Assembly (NCBI GenBank): GCA_027858555.1
Contig: JAQICP010000032.1
Span: 1-27,587, forward strand
Source of the DNA: Vallitaleaceae bacterium
GTDB taxonomy: Bacteria > Bacillota > Clostridia > Lachnospirales > Vallitaleaceae
Length of the DNA: 27,587 bases
Direction: 5' to 3'
This document shows positions 7,197 through 16,000 of this stretch, piece after piece. A program made the position numbers and the translations under genes. Under the pieces are notes generated by a model, which made no database searches, was not told where the DNA came from, and saw nothing but the letters and a program-made list of their open reading frames with translations. How positions within the stretch are numbered: the stretch's first letter is position 1; every line of letters begins with the position of its first letter.

Positions 7197-7772
7197 TTGA
7201 CTAGTATTTTAAGCAGTTTAAGTAGTTTTGCTTTGTTGTCAAACATTGAACCAACTGATAGTCGTTTATTTGGCTTAGATATGGCATTATTGATTGATGC
7301 AGCATTCGTCATGTTAAGTACATTTTTCCTATTCATTTTACTTGGTTATTTATTATTTGAGCCAGTCAAACAAATATTAGATAAGCGTACTGAAAAAATC
7401 AGAACAGATATCAAGCAGGCAACAGAGATCAAGGAATCGGCAGTTGAATTAAAGACTTCTTATGAGATGAAACTTAGAGAAGTAGATAAAGAAGCTGAAG
7501 CTATACTATCAGATTCAAGAAAGAAAGCACTTGATAAAGAAAGAGAAATAGCTCAGAGGGCTGAAGAAGAAGCTGAGCGTATACTAGCAAGAGCGCGTCT
7601 TGAGATTCAGCGTGAAAAAGAACAAGCTAAAGACGATATGCGAAAAGAAATCATTGCAGTGGCAACGATTATGGCAAGCAAATTTGTTGTTGTGGCAATT
7701 GATGAAGATAAGAAGAAAGCACTCGTTGCCGAAACCATTGAAGGTATGGGTGAAGATACATGGTTGAATTAA
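7197..7772 (+). CDS. atpF: F0 subunit b
   Basis: Peripheral-stalk subunit of 191 residues with one membrane helix at ~28-52 (LLIDAAFVMLSTFFLFILLG). A long charged coiled coil (~60-165) rich in Glu, Lys, Arg and Ala follows and would bind the delta subunit. The N-terminus is about 25 residues longer than in many b subunits. The start is TTG 7197, seven bases after AAGGAGG (7183-7189). Its end overlaps atpH by 13 bases, implying coupled translation. Confidence 0.92.
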   Translation: MTSILSSLSSFALLSNIEPTDSRLFGLDMALLIDAAFVMLSTFFLFILLGYLLFEPVKQILDKRTEKIRTDIKQATEIKESAVELKTSYEMKLREVDKEAEAILSDSRKKALDKEREIAQRAEEEAERILARARLEIQREKEQAKDDMRKEIIAVATIMASKFVVVAIDEDKKKALVAETIEGMGEDTWLN

Positions 7773-8296
7773 TAGCTAAAAGATACGGCACTGCAATCTA
7801 TCAGCTTGCTATAGAAAATGATCAGATTGATGTCGTAAGTAGTGATTTAGCTTTGATCAAGCATGTATTTGATACAGAAGTGGATTTTGTCAAGATAGTT
7901 AATCATCCAAAAATTGTTGTTGAAGAGAAGATTGTATTAATGGAATCAGTCTTCAAAGGCAAGATATCTAGCGATGTTCTAGGTTTGATTGTACTGACCA
8001 TTATTAAAGGTAGACAAAGCCATTTAATTGATATTATTGATTACTGTGAAACTATGTTTGATGCCTATAATAATATTGTTACAGCACATGTTACATCACC
8101 TGATCCATTACTAGATAGCGAAAAAGATCAGATGAAGCAACGTTTGGAGATGATTACTGGTAAAACAGTGATTACCGAGTATGATATTAATGAGACTTTG
8201 ATTGGCGGTTTAGTAGTACGGATTGGCGATCGAATTATTGATAATAGCATTAAAGGTAAATTAGCACAGATGTCCAAAACTTTACTTGAAGCGTAG
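7760..8296 (+). CDS. atpH: F1 subunit delta
   Basis: OSCP/delta subunit of 178 residues that links the alpha3-beta3 head to the b stalk. The N-terminal helical domain (IAKRYGTAIYQLAIEN...) and the C-terminal GGLVVRIGDRIIDNSIKGKLAQM signature are both present. It starts inside atpF. Downstream are 59 bases with AAAGGCGG before atpA. Confidence 0.93.
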   Translation: MVELIAKRYGTAIYQLAIENDQIDVVSSDLALIKHVFDTEVDFVKIVNHPKIVVEEKIVLMESVFKGKISSDVLGLIVLTIIKGRQSHLIDIIDYCETMFDAYNNIVTAHVTSPDPLLDSEKDQMKQRLEMITGKTVITEYDINETLIGGLVVRIGDRIIDNSIKGKLAQMSKTLLEA

Positions 8297-8355
8297 AAAT
8301 ATAGTCATTTACGCTATCATATTAAAATTAAAACGAAAGGCGGTGTAACCTTCGT

Positions 8356-9855
8356 ATGAATTTAAAGCCAGAAGAAATCAGTTCAGTTATAAAAGAACAG
8401 ATTAAACGGTATACGACAGAATTAGAAGTCTCTGATGTAGGGACTGTTATACAAGTAGCTGATGGAATTGCTCGTATTCATGGTCTTGAGAATGCTATGG
8501 CTGGTGAATTGTTAGAATTCCCAGGTGAAGTATTTGGCATGGTTCTGAACCTAGAACAAGACAATGTTGGGGCAGTATTAATGGGTGCTGACATAGGTAT
8601 TAGTGAAGGTGATATAGTTAAAGCCACGGGTCGAGTAGTAGAAGTACCTGTAGGTGATGCATTGATAGGTCGTGTTGTGAATGCCTTAGGAATACCAATT
8701 GATGGTAAAGGCCCTATCGAAACAGATAAGTATCGTCCAGTTGAAAGGGTAGCCCCTGGGGTTATCACAAGAAAATCTGTTGACACGCCTGTACAAACAG
8801 GCTTGAAAGCAATTGACTCTATGGTACCGATTGGTCGTGGTCAAAGAGAGTTGATTATTGGTGATAGACAAACAGGTAAAACAGCGGTTGCTATAGACAC
8901 CATTATTAATCAAAAAGGACAGGATATGTTATGTATCTACGTTGCGATTGGTCAAAAAGCTTCAACAGTTGCAACTTTAGTTAAGAAGTTAGAATCACAC
9001 GGTGCTATGGATTTTACAACAATTGTAGCTTCTACAGCATCTGAACTTGCGCCACTTCAATACATCTCACCTTATGCTGGTGTTACAATTGCAGAGAACT
9101 GGATGGATGAAGGTAAAGACGTACTCATTATATATGATGATTTATCAAAACACGCGGTAGCTTATAGAGCGATGTCTCTATTACTTCGTCGACCACCAGG
9201 ACGAGAAGCTTATCCAGGGGATGTATTCTATCTACATAGTCGTTTATTAGAAAGAGCAGCAAAATTATCTGATGCGTTAGGTGGCGGTTCAATTACAGCA
9301 CTACCTATTATAGAAACTCAAGCAGGTGATGTTTCAGCTTATATTCCAACGAATGTAATATCTATTACTGATGGTCAGATCTTCTTAGAAACAGAGAGTT
9401 TTAATGCTGGTATTCGCCCTGCGATTAATCCAGGTCTATCTGTATCAAGGGTAGGTGGTGCAGCACAGATTAAGGCAATGAAGAAAATTGCTGGACCGAT
9501 TCGTGTTGAACTAGCACAGTATAGAGAGCTCGCAGCATTTGCTCAATTCGGTTCAGACCTTGATAAGAATACGAGAGATACTTTGGCACAAGGTGAAAGA
9601 ATTATTGAAGTATTAAAACAAGCCCAATATGAGCCAATGGCTATAGCGCATCAAGTTGTTATATTATACGCAGTAACTAAAAAGTATTTAATGGATATTG
9701 CCGTATCAGATATTAAACAGTTCCAGATTGATCTGATCGAATTCATAGATACCAAGTACCCTGAAATATTCGTTGAAATCGTTAAACCAGCTGGTCTTAC
9801 AGATGAGCTAGATGCGATAATAGCCAAAGCAATTGAAGATTTCAAAGATAAGTAG
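8356..9855 (+). CDS. atpA: F1 subunit alpha
   Basis: Regulatory nucleotide-binding subunit of the F1 head, 499 residues, full length. It has the N-terminal beta-barrel (residues ~25-95), Walker A GDRQTGKT at 169-176, the DDLSKHAVAYRAMSLLLRRPPGREAYPGD region, and the PAINPGLSVSRVGGAAQ segment with the conserved arginine that reaches across to the beta catalytic site. The ribosome site AAAGGCGG is somewhat far (about 12 bases) from the ATG. No better start is available. Confidence 0.98.
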   Translation: MNLKPEEISSVIKEQIKRYTTELEVSDVGTVIQVADGIARIHGLENAMAGELLEFPGEVFGMVLNLEQDNVGAVLMGADIGISEGDIVKATGRVVEVPVGDALIGRVVNALGIPIDGKGPIETDKYRPVERVAPGVITRKSVDTPVQTGLKAIDSMVPIGRGQRELIIGDRQTGKTAVAIDTIINQKGQDMLCIYVAIGQKASTVATLVKKLESHGAMDFTTIVASTASELAPLQYISPYAGVTIAENWMDEGKDVLIIYDDLSKHAVAYRAMSLLLRRPPGREAYPGDVFYLHSRLLERAAKLSDALGGGSITALPIIETQAGDVSAYIPTNVISITDGQIFLETESFNAGIRPAINPGLSVSRVGGAAQIKAMKKIAGPIRVELAQYRELAAFAQFGSDLDKNTRDTLAQGERIIEVLKQAQYEPMAIAHQVVILYAVTKKYLMDIAVSDIKQFQIDLIEFIDTKYPEIFVEIVKPAGLTDELDAIIAKAIEDFKDK

Positions 9856-9922
9856 AGACTGGCTAAAAGATTAGATTAAAGAATAGTCAAAAGAATAGTC
9901 ACAGGAATAGAGGTGTTAATTC

Positions 9923-10783
9923 ATGGCATCCATGAGAGATATAAAACGTAGAAAAAATAGTATCACTAGCACCCAACAAATCACAAATGCGATGAAATTG
10001 GTTGCAACGGCTAAATTGCGAAGAGCAAAAGAAGAAGCTAAAAAAACAAGACCGTTTTTCGAGCTCATTCATAAAACTATTGCATCTATCTTATCTACTA
10101 GTGCAGGTATTAATCACCCTTATTTACTACCACGTCAGTCTAGTCGTAATACATATATTGTGATAACTTCCAACAAGGGTTTAGCAGGTGGTTATAATGG
10201 TAATATCTGTAAGCAAGTGCTTGTGAATGATCCAAATCCAGAAGGCATCAGTGTATTGGCGGTTGGGCGTAAAGGTAGTGATTTACTAAGGAAAAAAGGG
10301 TATACTGTTCTAAAAAATTACCATGATATCGTTGAGGATCCAAGTTATAAGAACGCCTCCGAAATTGGTGATGAAGTTATTAAAATGTATAAAGATAACG
10401 AGATAGATAATGTCTATTTAGCGTATACAAAGTTTAATTCATCAATAGCTCAAGAACCTATGTTGATCAAAGTATTACCACTTAGTGAAGAAGACTTTGA
10501 GATGGAAGACACAACTGATCCTGAGGCATTAATGAATTATGAACCAAATGAAGAAGAAGTTTTGGATCATATTGTTCCAAAATATGTTAATAGTATCATA
10601 TATGGTGCACTTAGAGAATCTGTAGCCAGTGAGCATGGTGCTAGAATGACAGCCATGGAATCTGCTACAAAGAATGCTTCAGATATGATTGATGATTTGA
10701 CGCTTCAGTACAATCGAGCTAGACAAGCATCTATAACGCAAGAACTAGCAGAGATTGTAGGCGGAGCGGAAGCCTTAAAATAA
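9923..10783 (+). CDS. atpG: F1 subunit gamma
   Basis: Rotor shaft of F1, 286 residues. The N-terminal helix MRDIKRRKNSITSTQQITNAMKLV and the C-terminal helix (SEHGARMTAMESATKNASDMIDDL...) form the coiled coil inside the alpha3-beta3 ring. The middle is a Rossmann-like domain with SNKGLAGGYN. Starts at 9923 and 9932 are both possible; AGAGGTG at 9909-9915 favours 9923. The 13-base gap to atpD holds its ribosome site. Confidence 0.97.
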   Translation: MASMRDIKRRKNSITSTQQITNAMKLVATAKLRRAKEEAKKTRPFFELIHKTIASILSTSAGINHPYLLPRQSSRNTYIVITSNKGLAGGYNGNICKQVLVNDPNPEGISVLAVGRKGSDLLRKKGYTVLKNYHDIVEDPSYKNASEIGDEVIKMYKDNEIDNVYLAYTKFNSSIAQEPMLIKVLPLSEEDFEMEDTTDPEALMNYEPNEEEVLDHIVPKYVNSIIYGALRESVASEHGARMTAMESATKNASDMIDDLTLQYNRARQASITQELAEIVGGAEALK

Positions 10784-10796
10784 AGGAGTTGAAAAG

Positions 10797-12182
10797 ATGG
10801 CGGATCAAAGTGTAGGGAAAATAACACAAATAATCGGCGCCGTATTGGATATCAAGTTCAGTGCGCAACAACTACCATCTTTATATAATGCCATCACCAT
10901 ATTACGTAAAAGTGGTGATTCGTTGACAGTTGAAGTCGCGCAACATCTTGGTGACGACACAGTTAGATGTATCGCAATGGATACAACGGATGGCTTAATA
11001 AGAGGGATGGAAGCTGTTGACTCTGGTGGACCAATCACAGTACCAGTTGGAGAATTGACATTGGGTCGTATCTTCAACGTTACAGGTGATCCAATTGATA
11101 ATAAACCAGCGCCAGAAGCAGAAAGATGGTCGATTCATAGGGAACCACCTAGTTTTGAACAACAATCAACAGAAACAGAAATATTGGAAACAGGCATTAA
11201 AGTAGTTGATTTACTATGTCCTTATCAAAAGGGTGGTAAGATTGGATTATTCGGTGGTGCAGGCGTAGGTAAAACTGTACTGATTCAAGAGTTGATCCGT
11301 AACATTGCTACAGAGCATGGTGGTTTCTCAGTGTTTACTGGCGTAGGCGAGAGAACAAGAGAAGGTAACGACTTGTATCATGAGATGACAGAGTCAGGTG
11401 TTATTGATAAAACAACCATGGTGTTTGGTCAAATGAACGAGCCACCGGGAGCTAGAATGCGAGTTGGACTTACCGGTCTTACTATAGCAGAATATTTCCG
11501 TGATGAAGGTGGAAAAGACGTACTATTATTCATTGATAATATATACAGATTTACACAAGCGGGTTCTGAAGTATCAGCTTTGCTTGGTCGTGTACCTAGT
11601 GCTGTTGGATACCAACCAACACTTGCTACTGAAATGGGTATGCTACAAGAACGTATTACAACAACTAATAAGGGATCAATCACATCTGTTCAAGCTGTAT
11701 ATGTGCCTGCAGATGACTTGACTGACCCTGCACCTGCGACTACATTTGCCCATCTTGATGCAACAACAGTATTATCAAGAGCAATCGTTGAGCAAGGTAT
11801 ATATCCTGCTGTTGACCCACTGGATTCGAGTTCAAGATTGCTCGACCCGATGATTGTTGGAGATGAACATTATAAAGTTGCACGTGGCGTTCAGGAAATA
11901 CTGCAAAGATATAAAGAATTACAAGATATCATTGCAATACTTGGTATGGATGAGTTATCAGATCAAGATAAGATTATTGTAACTAGAGCAAGAAAGATAC
12001 AAAGATTTTTATCTCAACCGTTCTTTGTTGCAGAAAACTTTACTGGCAAGACAGGTCAATATGTACCTCTTAGCGACACTATTCAAGGATTTAAAGAGAT
12101 ACTTGAAGGCAAGCATGATGACATAACAGAAGGGTTATTCATGATGGCCGGTAATATTGATGATGTTTTAAGTCGGGTTTAG
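10797..12182 (+). CDS. atpD: F1 subunit beta, catalytic
   Basis: Catalytic subunit of the F1 head, 461 residues. It has Walker A GGAGVGKT at 153-160, the catalytic GVGERTREGNDLY loop, Walker B VLLFIDNIYRFTQAGSEVSALLGR, and SAVGYQPTLATEMG. The lever motif reads DELSDQD, where many bacteria have DELSEED. The IYRF of Walker B is a mild departure from the usual IFRF. The ribosome site AAAGGAG is placed correctly. Confidence 0.98.
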   Translation: MADQSVGKITQIIGAVLDIKFSAQQLPSLYNAITILRKSGDSLTVEVAQHLGDDTVRCIAMDTTDGLIRGMEAVDSGGPITVPVGELTLGRIFNVTGDPIDNKPAPEAERWSIHREPPSFEQQSTETEILETGIKVVDLLCPYQKGGKIGLFGGAGVGKTVLIQELIRNIATEHGGFSVFTGVGERTREGNDLYHEMTESGVIDKTTMVFGQMNEPPGARMRVGLTGLTIAEYFRDEGGKDVLLFIDNIYRFTQAGSEVSALLGRVPSAVGYQPTLATEMGMLQERITTTNKGSITSVQAVYVPADDLTDPAPATTFAHLDATTVLSRAIVEQGIYPAVDPLDSSSRLLDPMIVGDEHYKVARGVQEILQRYKELQDIIAILGMDELSDQDKIIVTRARKIQRFLSQPFFVAENFTGKTGQYVPLSDTIQGFKEILEGKHDDITEGLFMMAGNIDDVLSRV

Positions 12183-12195
12183 AAGGTGGTCGATT

Positions 12196-12636
12196 ATGAG
12201 TGATACTTTTAAGTTAAAGATAGTAACCGCTAATCGAAACTTCTATGATGATGATATTGAGATGGTCATATTCAAAACAACAGAAGGTGAAATAGGTGTA
12301 CTAAAAGGCCATATCCCATTAACCACTGGGTTAACAAGTGGTATGGCAATCATACAGAAATCTGATGAAAAGGAAAAAACAGCTGTACTACACGGTGGTT
12401 TTGCAGAAATCACGTCAGATCAAGTCACCATTATTACCGATGCGGCTGAATGGCCAGATGAATTAGATCTAGTAAGAGCAAGAGAAGCAAAAATCAGAGC
12501 AGAGCAGCAACTTACTGAGAAGGATTTACTCATGGAAGAGATGCAAATGCTCAAAGCAAAAGCTTCGTTGACAAGAGCTTTAGTAAGAATTGAGGTTGCT
12601 GAGTATCATAGCGACCTTGATGAAAACAACAGATAA
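12196..12636 (+). CDS. atpC: F1 subunit epsilon
   Basis: Central-stalk subunit of 146 residues. The N-terminal beta sandwich (KLKIVTANRNFYDDDIEMVIFKTTEGEIGVLKGHIPL) is followed by a C-terminal helical hairpin (~90-140) that in this family can insert into the head and inhibit ATP hydrolysis. It is the last gene of the operon, and the terminator begins two bases after its stop codon. Confidence 0.95.
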   Translation: MSDTFKLKIVTANRNFYDDDIEMVIFKTTEGEIGVLKGHIPLTTGLTSGMAIIQKSDEKEKTAVLHGGFAEITSDQVTIITDAAEWPDELDLVRAREAKIRAEQQLTEKDLLMEEMQMLKAKASLTRALVRIEVAEYHSDLDENNR

Positions 12637-12637
12637 T

Positions 12638-12673
12638 AAAAAACAGACCATTCGATTGAATGGTCTGTTTTTT
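12638..12673 (+). terminator. ATP synthase operon terminator
   Basis: Perfect 16-bp stem: AAAAAACAGACCATTC (12638-12653), loop GATT, and its exact complement ending in T residues at 12658-12673. The A-run and T-run symmetry means it could also stop transcription from the opposite side. Confidence 0.95.
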
Positions 12674-12677
12674 ATTG

Positions 12678-13060
12678 CAGTAGGAAAGTGCTCCATAGGA
12701 ACTTTCCATGAGAACAATTTATCCTGTAAAGAAAGAGATACGGTGGGATAAAACGCGTACTGGAGGTACGCTTTATTCTTCAGTAGGAAAGTGCTCCATA
12801 GGAACTTTCCTGTTGAAGAACAATTTTGTGAAAAGCACCCTCAGAGGGGGTATATATTATTACGCCGTCATAAAGTGTGACGATTCTGTTAATATTGTAA
12901 TTTTTTTATAAATTCGATAAGCTTTGTGTATCTTTATGCCGATAAGTAATAAGACGTATATTGTTTATTCAATAGGAAAGTTCCCATTAAACACGGGACT
13001 TCCCATTGTAAACAATTCTCCCGAGGGATAAAACGTGTACTGGAAGTACACTTTGTTCTA
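12678..13060 (+). repeat. Three tandem copies of a structured leader element
   Basis: Copy A is 12678-12780, copy B about 12781-12970 and copy C about 12971-13060. A and B open with an identical 30-base block (12678-12707, 12781-12810) forming hairpin 1: GGAAAGT pairs with ACTTTCC, with an inner TCC/GGA. C has a diverged form, GGAAAGTTCCC against GGGACTTCCC (12975-13004). A and C end with hairpin 2 (12746-12778, 13026-13058): GGATAAA, an AC bulge, a 6-bp inner stem, a TGGAR loop, then TTTATTC or TTTGTTC. GAACAATT/AACAATT is shared in between. B has lost a clear hairpin 2. It instead holds ACCCTC-AGA-GGGGGT (12837-12851) and CGTCA/TGACG (12866-12882). The array fills the gap between the atp terminator and the surface-protein genes. 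Confidence 0.85.
12884..12912 (+). promoter_or_regulatory. Possible promoter for the surface-protein genes
   Basis: TTCTGT (12884-12889), 17-base spacer, TATAAA (12907-12912). The match is moderate, especially the -35. If real, the transcript would start near 12919 and carry copy C of the leader element as its 5' untranslated region, about 175 bases before the TTG start at 13094. Confidence 0.35.
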
Positions 13061-13093
13061 ATACTAACATTAATAATGATAGGAGGCAGTACA

Positions 13094-16000
13094 TTGAAGA
13101 GAAAACTAAGTATTATAATAGTAATCACATTGATCTTTTCAATAATCAACCAAGGAAATCCGTTTATACAAAATATATATGGTGCTAATGAAACGGTCAC
13201 CTGGGTAAAAAATGATACTTTAGATGTAGGCCTTGATATAGTTAGTAATAAAGCCGGCGATGATGATATCCTACTTAGAATGGATTTGATTGATACAGGC
13301 ACCTATACATTAGAGTATTTCTTAGAAGATGGTAGAAGAACAACTGTTACTTTTATACAAAAATTCGATCAAGTTGATATTCAATATAAAATTGATGAGG
13401 CAGATGTGCTCCCTGCAACACATAATATTACTCAGGAATTAGTTGATTTGTCTTATCTTGAGATGAATTATAGTCTTGAAATTCCAACATGGGAATATAT
13501 AGAAGATAAAACCGTTGGAACAGATATGTATGGGGATGATGCCTTGATTTTTAATATTAAGAAGTCTGCCGGCATTCGTTACCCAGGTGTAGCCTTTGAG
13601 ATCAATAACAAGCGGGTCATTATAAGATGGGATTTTCAAACAAATAGAGTCTATTATCTATTAACAGGGTACACAGGTGGTAAAATAGTGCCTGTTTCAT
13701 TTACAAACCCAAGTCTTGGCGTTACGGATCTAAATATTTTAAAAGGCTTGGAAGCTTTTGATGTACAACCAACCCATATTGTTCCCGATACAGCCATAGC
13801 TAATAAAGATATGGGTCTATTAGAATACCCAGATGGTGATAAGCCAGGTTCCGTTCCGGGTTTAGAACTAACCTTTAAACAACCTAAGACATTAGATACC
13901 GATGATTGGTTCTTTAAGTATACTGAAACTGATTTAACAGGTTTAACTGCGATTATTGATTTTGAAGATATTGCCACCAATGACTATCTGGATTTTAATT
14001 TTGAGTTGAATAATGCTACAGATACGGGCGATAAAACCATTCTTGACATACCTTTAGCAGGGAATGTTAATCCTGAGGTCGTCTACTCGTATAATAATTT
14101 TGAATATAAAATCAGTATTGTAAAAGATAAAACAGACCTCGCTAATCCTGAAAATTATATACAGTGGAGTAATCTAAACAGTTCTAGTATCTACGATGTG
14201 GGACTGGGCATTCAAGTTGAAGCTGATCCCCCGACTTACGATACCTATCAATTTAATTCATACCTACCAATTAATAAATTTGCATACACTTATATGGAAT
14301 ACGCCTTGCGTCGTGCTAATATGACGGAAGCTTATCTAGATATAACACCGTATAATGTTGGAACTGAAGATGAAATTGAGTACGAAATACTTTATTCAAA
14401 AGTTAAGAAAGATCCTCTTGATCCAGAGTCTGATTTATGGGTACAACATTTTCACGATGGAACAACAACAGATGGGGTCAATATATTCATCCCGGTACCT
14501 TTTAATAAAGAAAGCAGTCAAGATGTCTATCAAATCATAGTTAATTTTGCCGGTACAGACATGGCATCTCAAGTGCTAAATTATATTGCTGAGAATGATA
14601 ATAATGTACCGCCTACGACACCGAAAATCGATTATATATCTAACCTTTTTGTTATACCTTCTGACGAAGACGGGATAGATTTAGCGAAGGTTCAGTTTGA
14701 TATGGCTTGGAAAGCGCCAGATAATAAAACAACAGGCGAGCTTGATACCATATTTGCAAATGCTGATCTTAATTCAGATAATGATCATATATTTTATGAA
14801 CTGATGATTAATGAGGTGCCCGAAGATACAACTGATAATCCATTTCAGGTTATTAAGGTTATTGAATTATATCTGGACGTAAATGACGAGATTAAAATGA
14901 GATATCATACTGGTGTACCTGAACCTAATACACCTACGCCATCAGATGCACTCAATTTTATTGATGGCTACAATGTAATTGATCAGACTTTTAGAATGGA
15001 TAAACTTGTTATATGTGAGGAAGGACAACGGGTACATATTTTAGATACGAATGCGGATGATGTTAATAATGAGTATACTGTTACGGATTCTGGAGAATCG
15101 TATGATTTTGAATATCCCGGTGTTAACTATCTTAGGATTAGAGCAATTACAGAGATTGATGATATGATTGGTATCAGTTATAATTCTATACCGATTAGCT
15201 TGTCGCTCAGTTTATTGGAATATAAGATACCGATTGTTGAAGGCATGAGTTATTCACCTATTTATGGCACCGTGCAAGATGATCCGGTTGGCATCACAGC
15301 AGAATGGCATACAGTTGCAGAAGATGCATATGGGGTACATATGCTTCAACCACTTGGAAAGAGTATAACTAATGTGAATTATGATGTGTATATTTCACAA
15401 GATCAATCTGCATTATTAGGAATCAACCCTACAACTGCTGTCTATGACACATTGGCATTTGATTCAATTAATGAGATATTACTAGATCCTTTAGATTCAG
15501 ATGATTTGGCAGATTTAGAAGATCTGAGAAATGGCGATGTTAAGGTCTTTACTGTTACGACAGAGCCTAGTGTGAATTTGGCATTAGCTGTTAATTTATT
15601 GGGGCTTGATCAAAACACCAATTATTACCTTCGTGTCATAACCAGACTAAGTATAATAGATCAATCAAGTGTCACGACATATAAATCTTCTGATCCATCG
15701 AATATACTAAGTACAACAACACCGATTATTCCAACGGATCCTAATGAAGGTGAGGTTAAACCATTATCTGTGGAAAATCTAGTTGCAGATTTTGCTGATG
15801 AAAACTTTATAAGTGCCGCTCTATCATGGGATTTTCCTGATGAAATAACATTTGCTGAAGATCAATATGGATTTGAAATTATGAGCCTTGAAGGCTCTAC
15901 TTTACCATCAACGTTATCATCTAGAGAATTAAGACTTGAAGAAGTGTATAGTGACCCATTACTTGTGAGTACCAATAAAGAGATATGGCGATTAACCGTT

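Noticed and set aside
10805..11077. Antisense ORFs inside the atp genes (also near 8478-8913 and 11429-11683)
   Set aside because: Shadows of strongly conserved coding sequence, without ribosome sites or recognisable proteins.
12708..12911. 67-codon plus-strand ORF between the atp operon and the surface genes
   Set aside because: It crosses the repeated hairpins, has no suitable ribosome site and shows no protein-like composition. It is best explained as chance within the leader repeats.
12678..13060. CRISPR array
   Set aside because: Two exact 30-base repeats and one diverged copy are spaced about 100 and 190 bases apart, the intervening sequence itself is partly repeated, and no cas gene is near.
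12934..13302. 122-codon minus-strand ORF over the start of the first giant gene
   Set aside because: It covers the leader repeat and is antisense to the signal peptide region. No ribosome site or family match.
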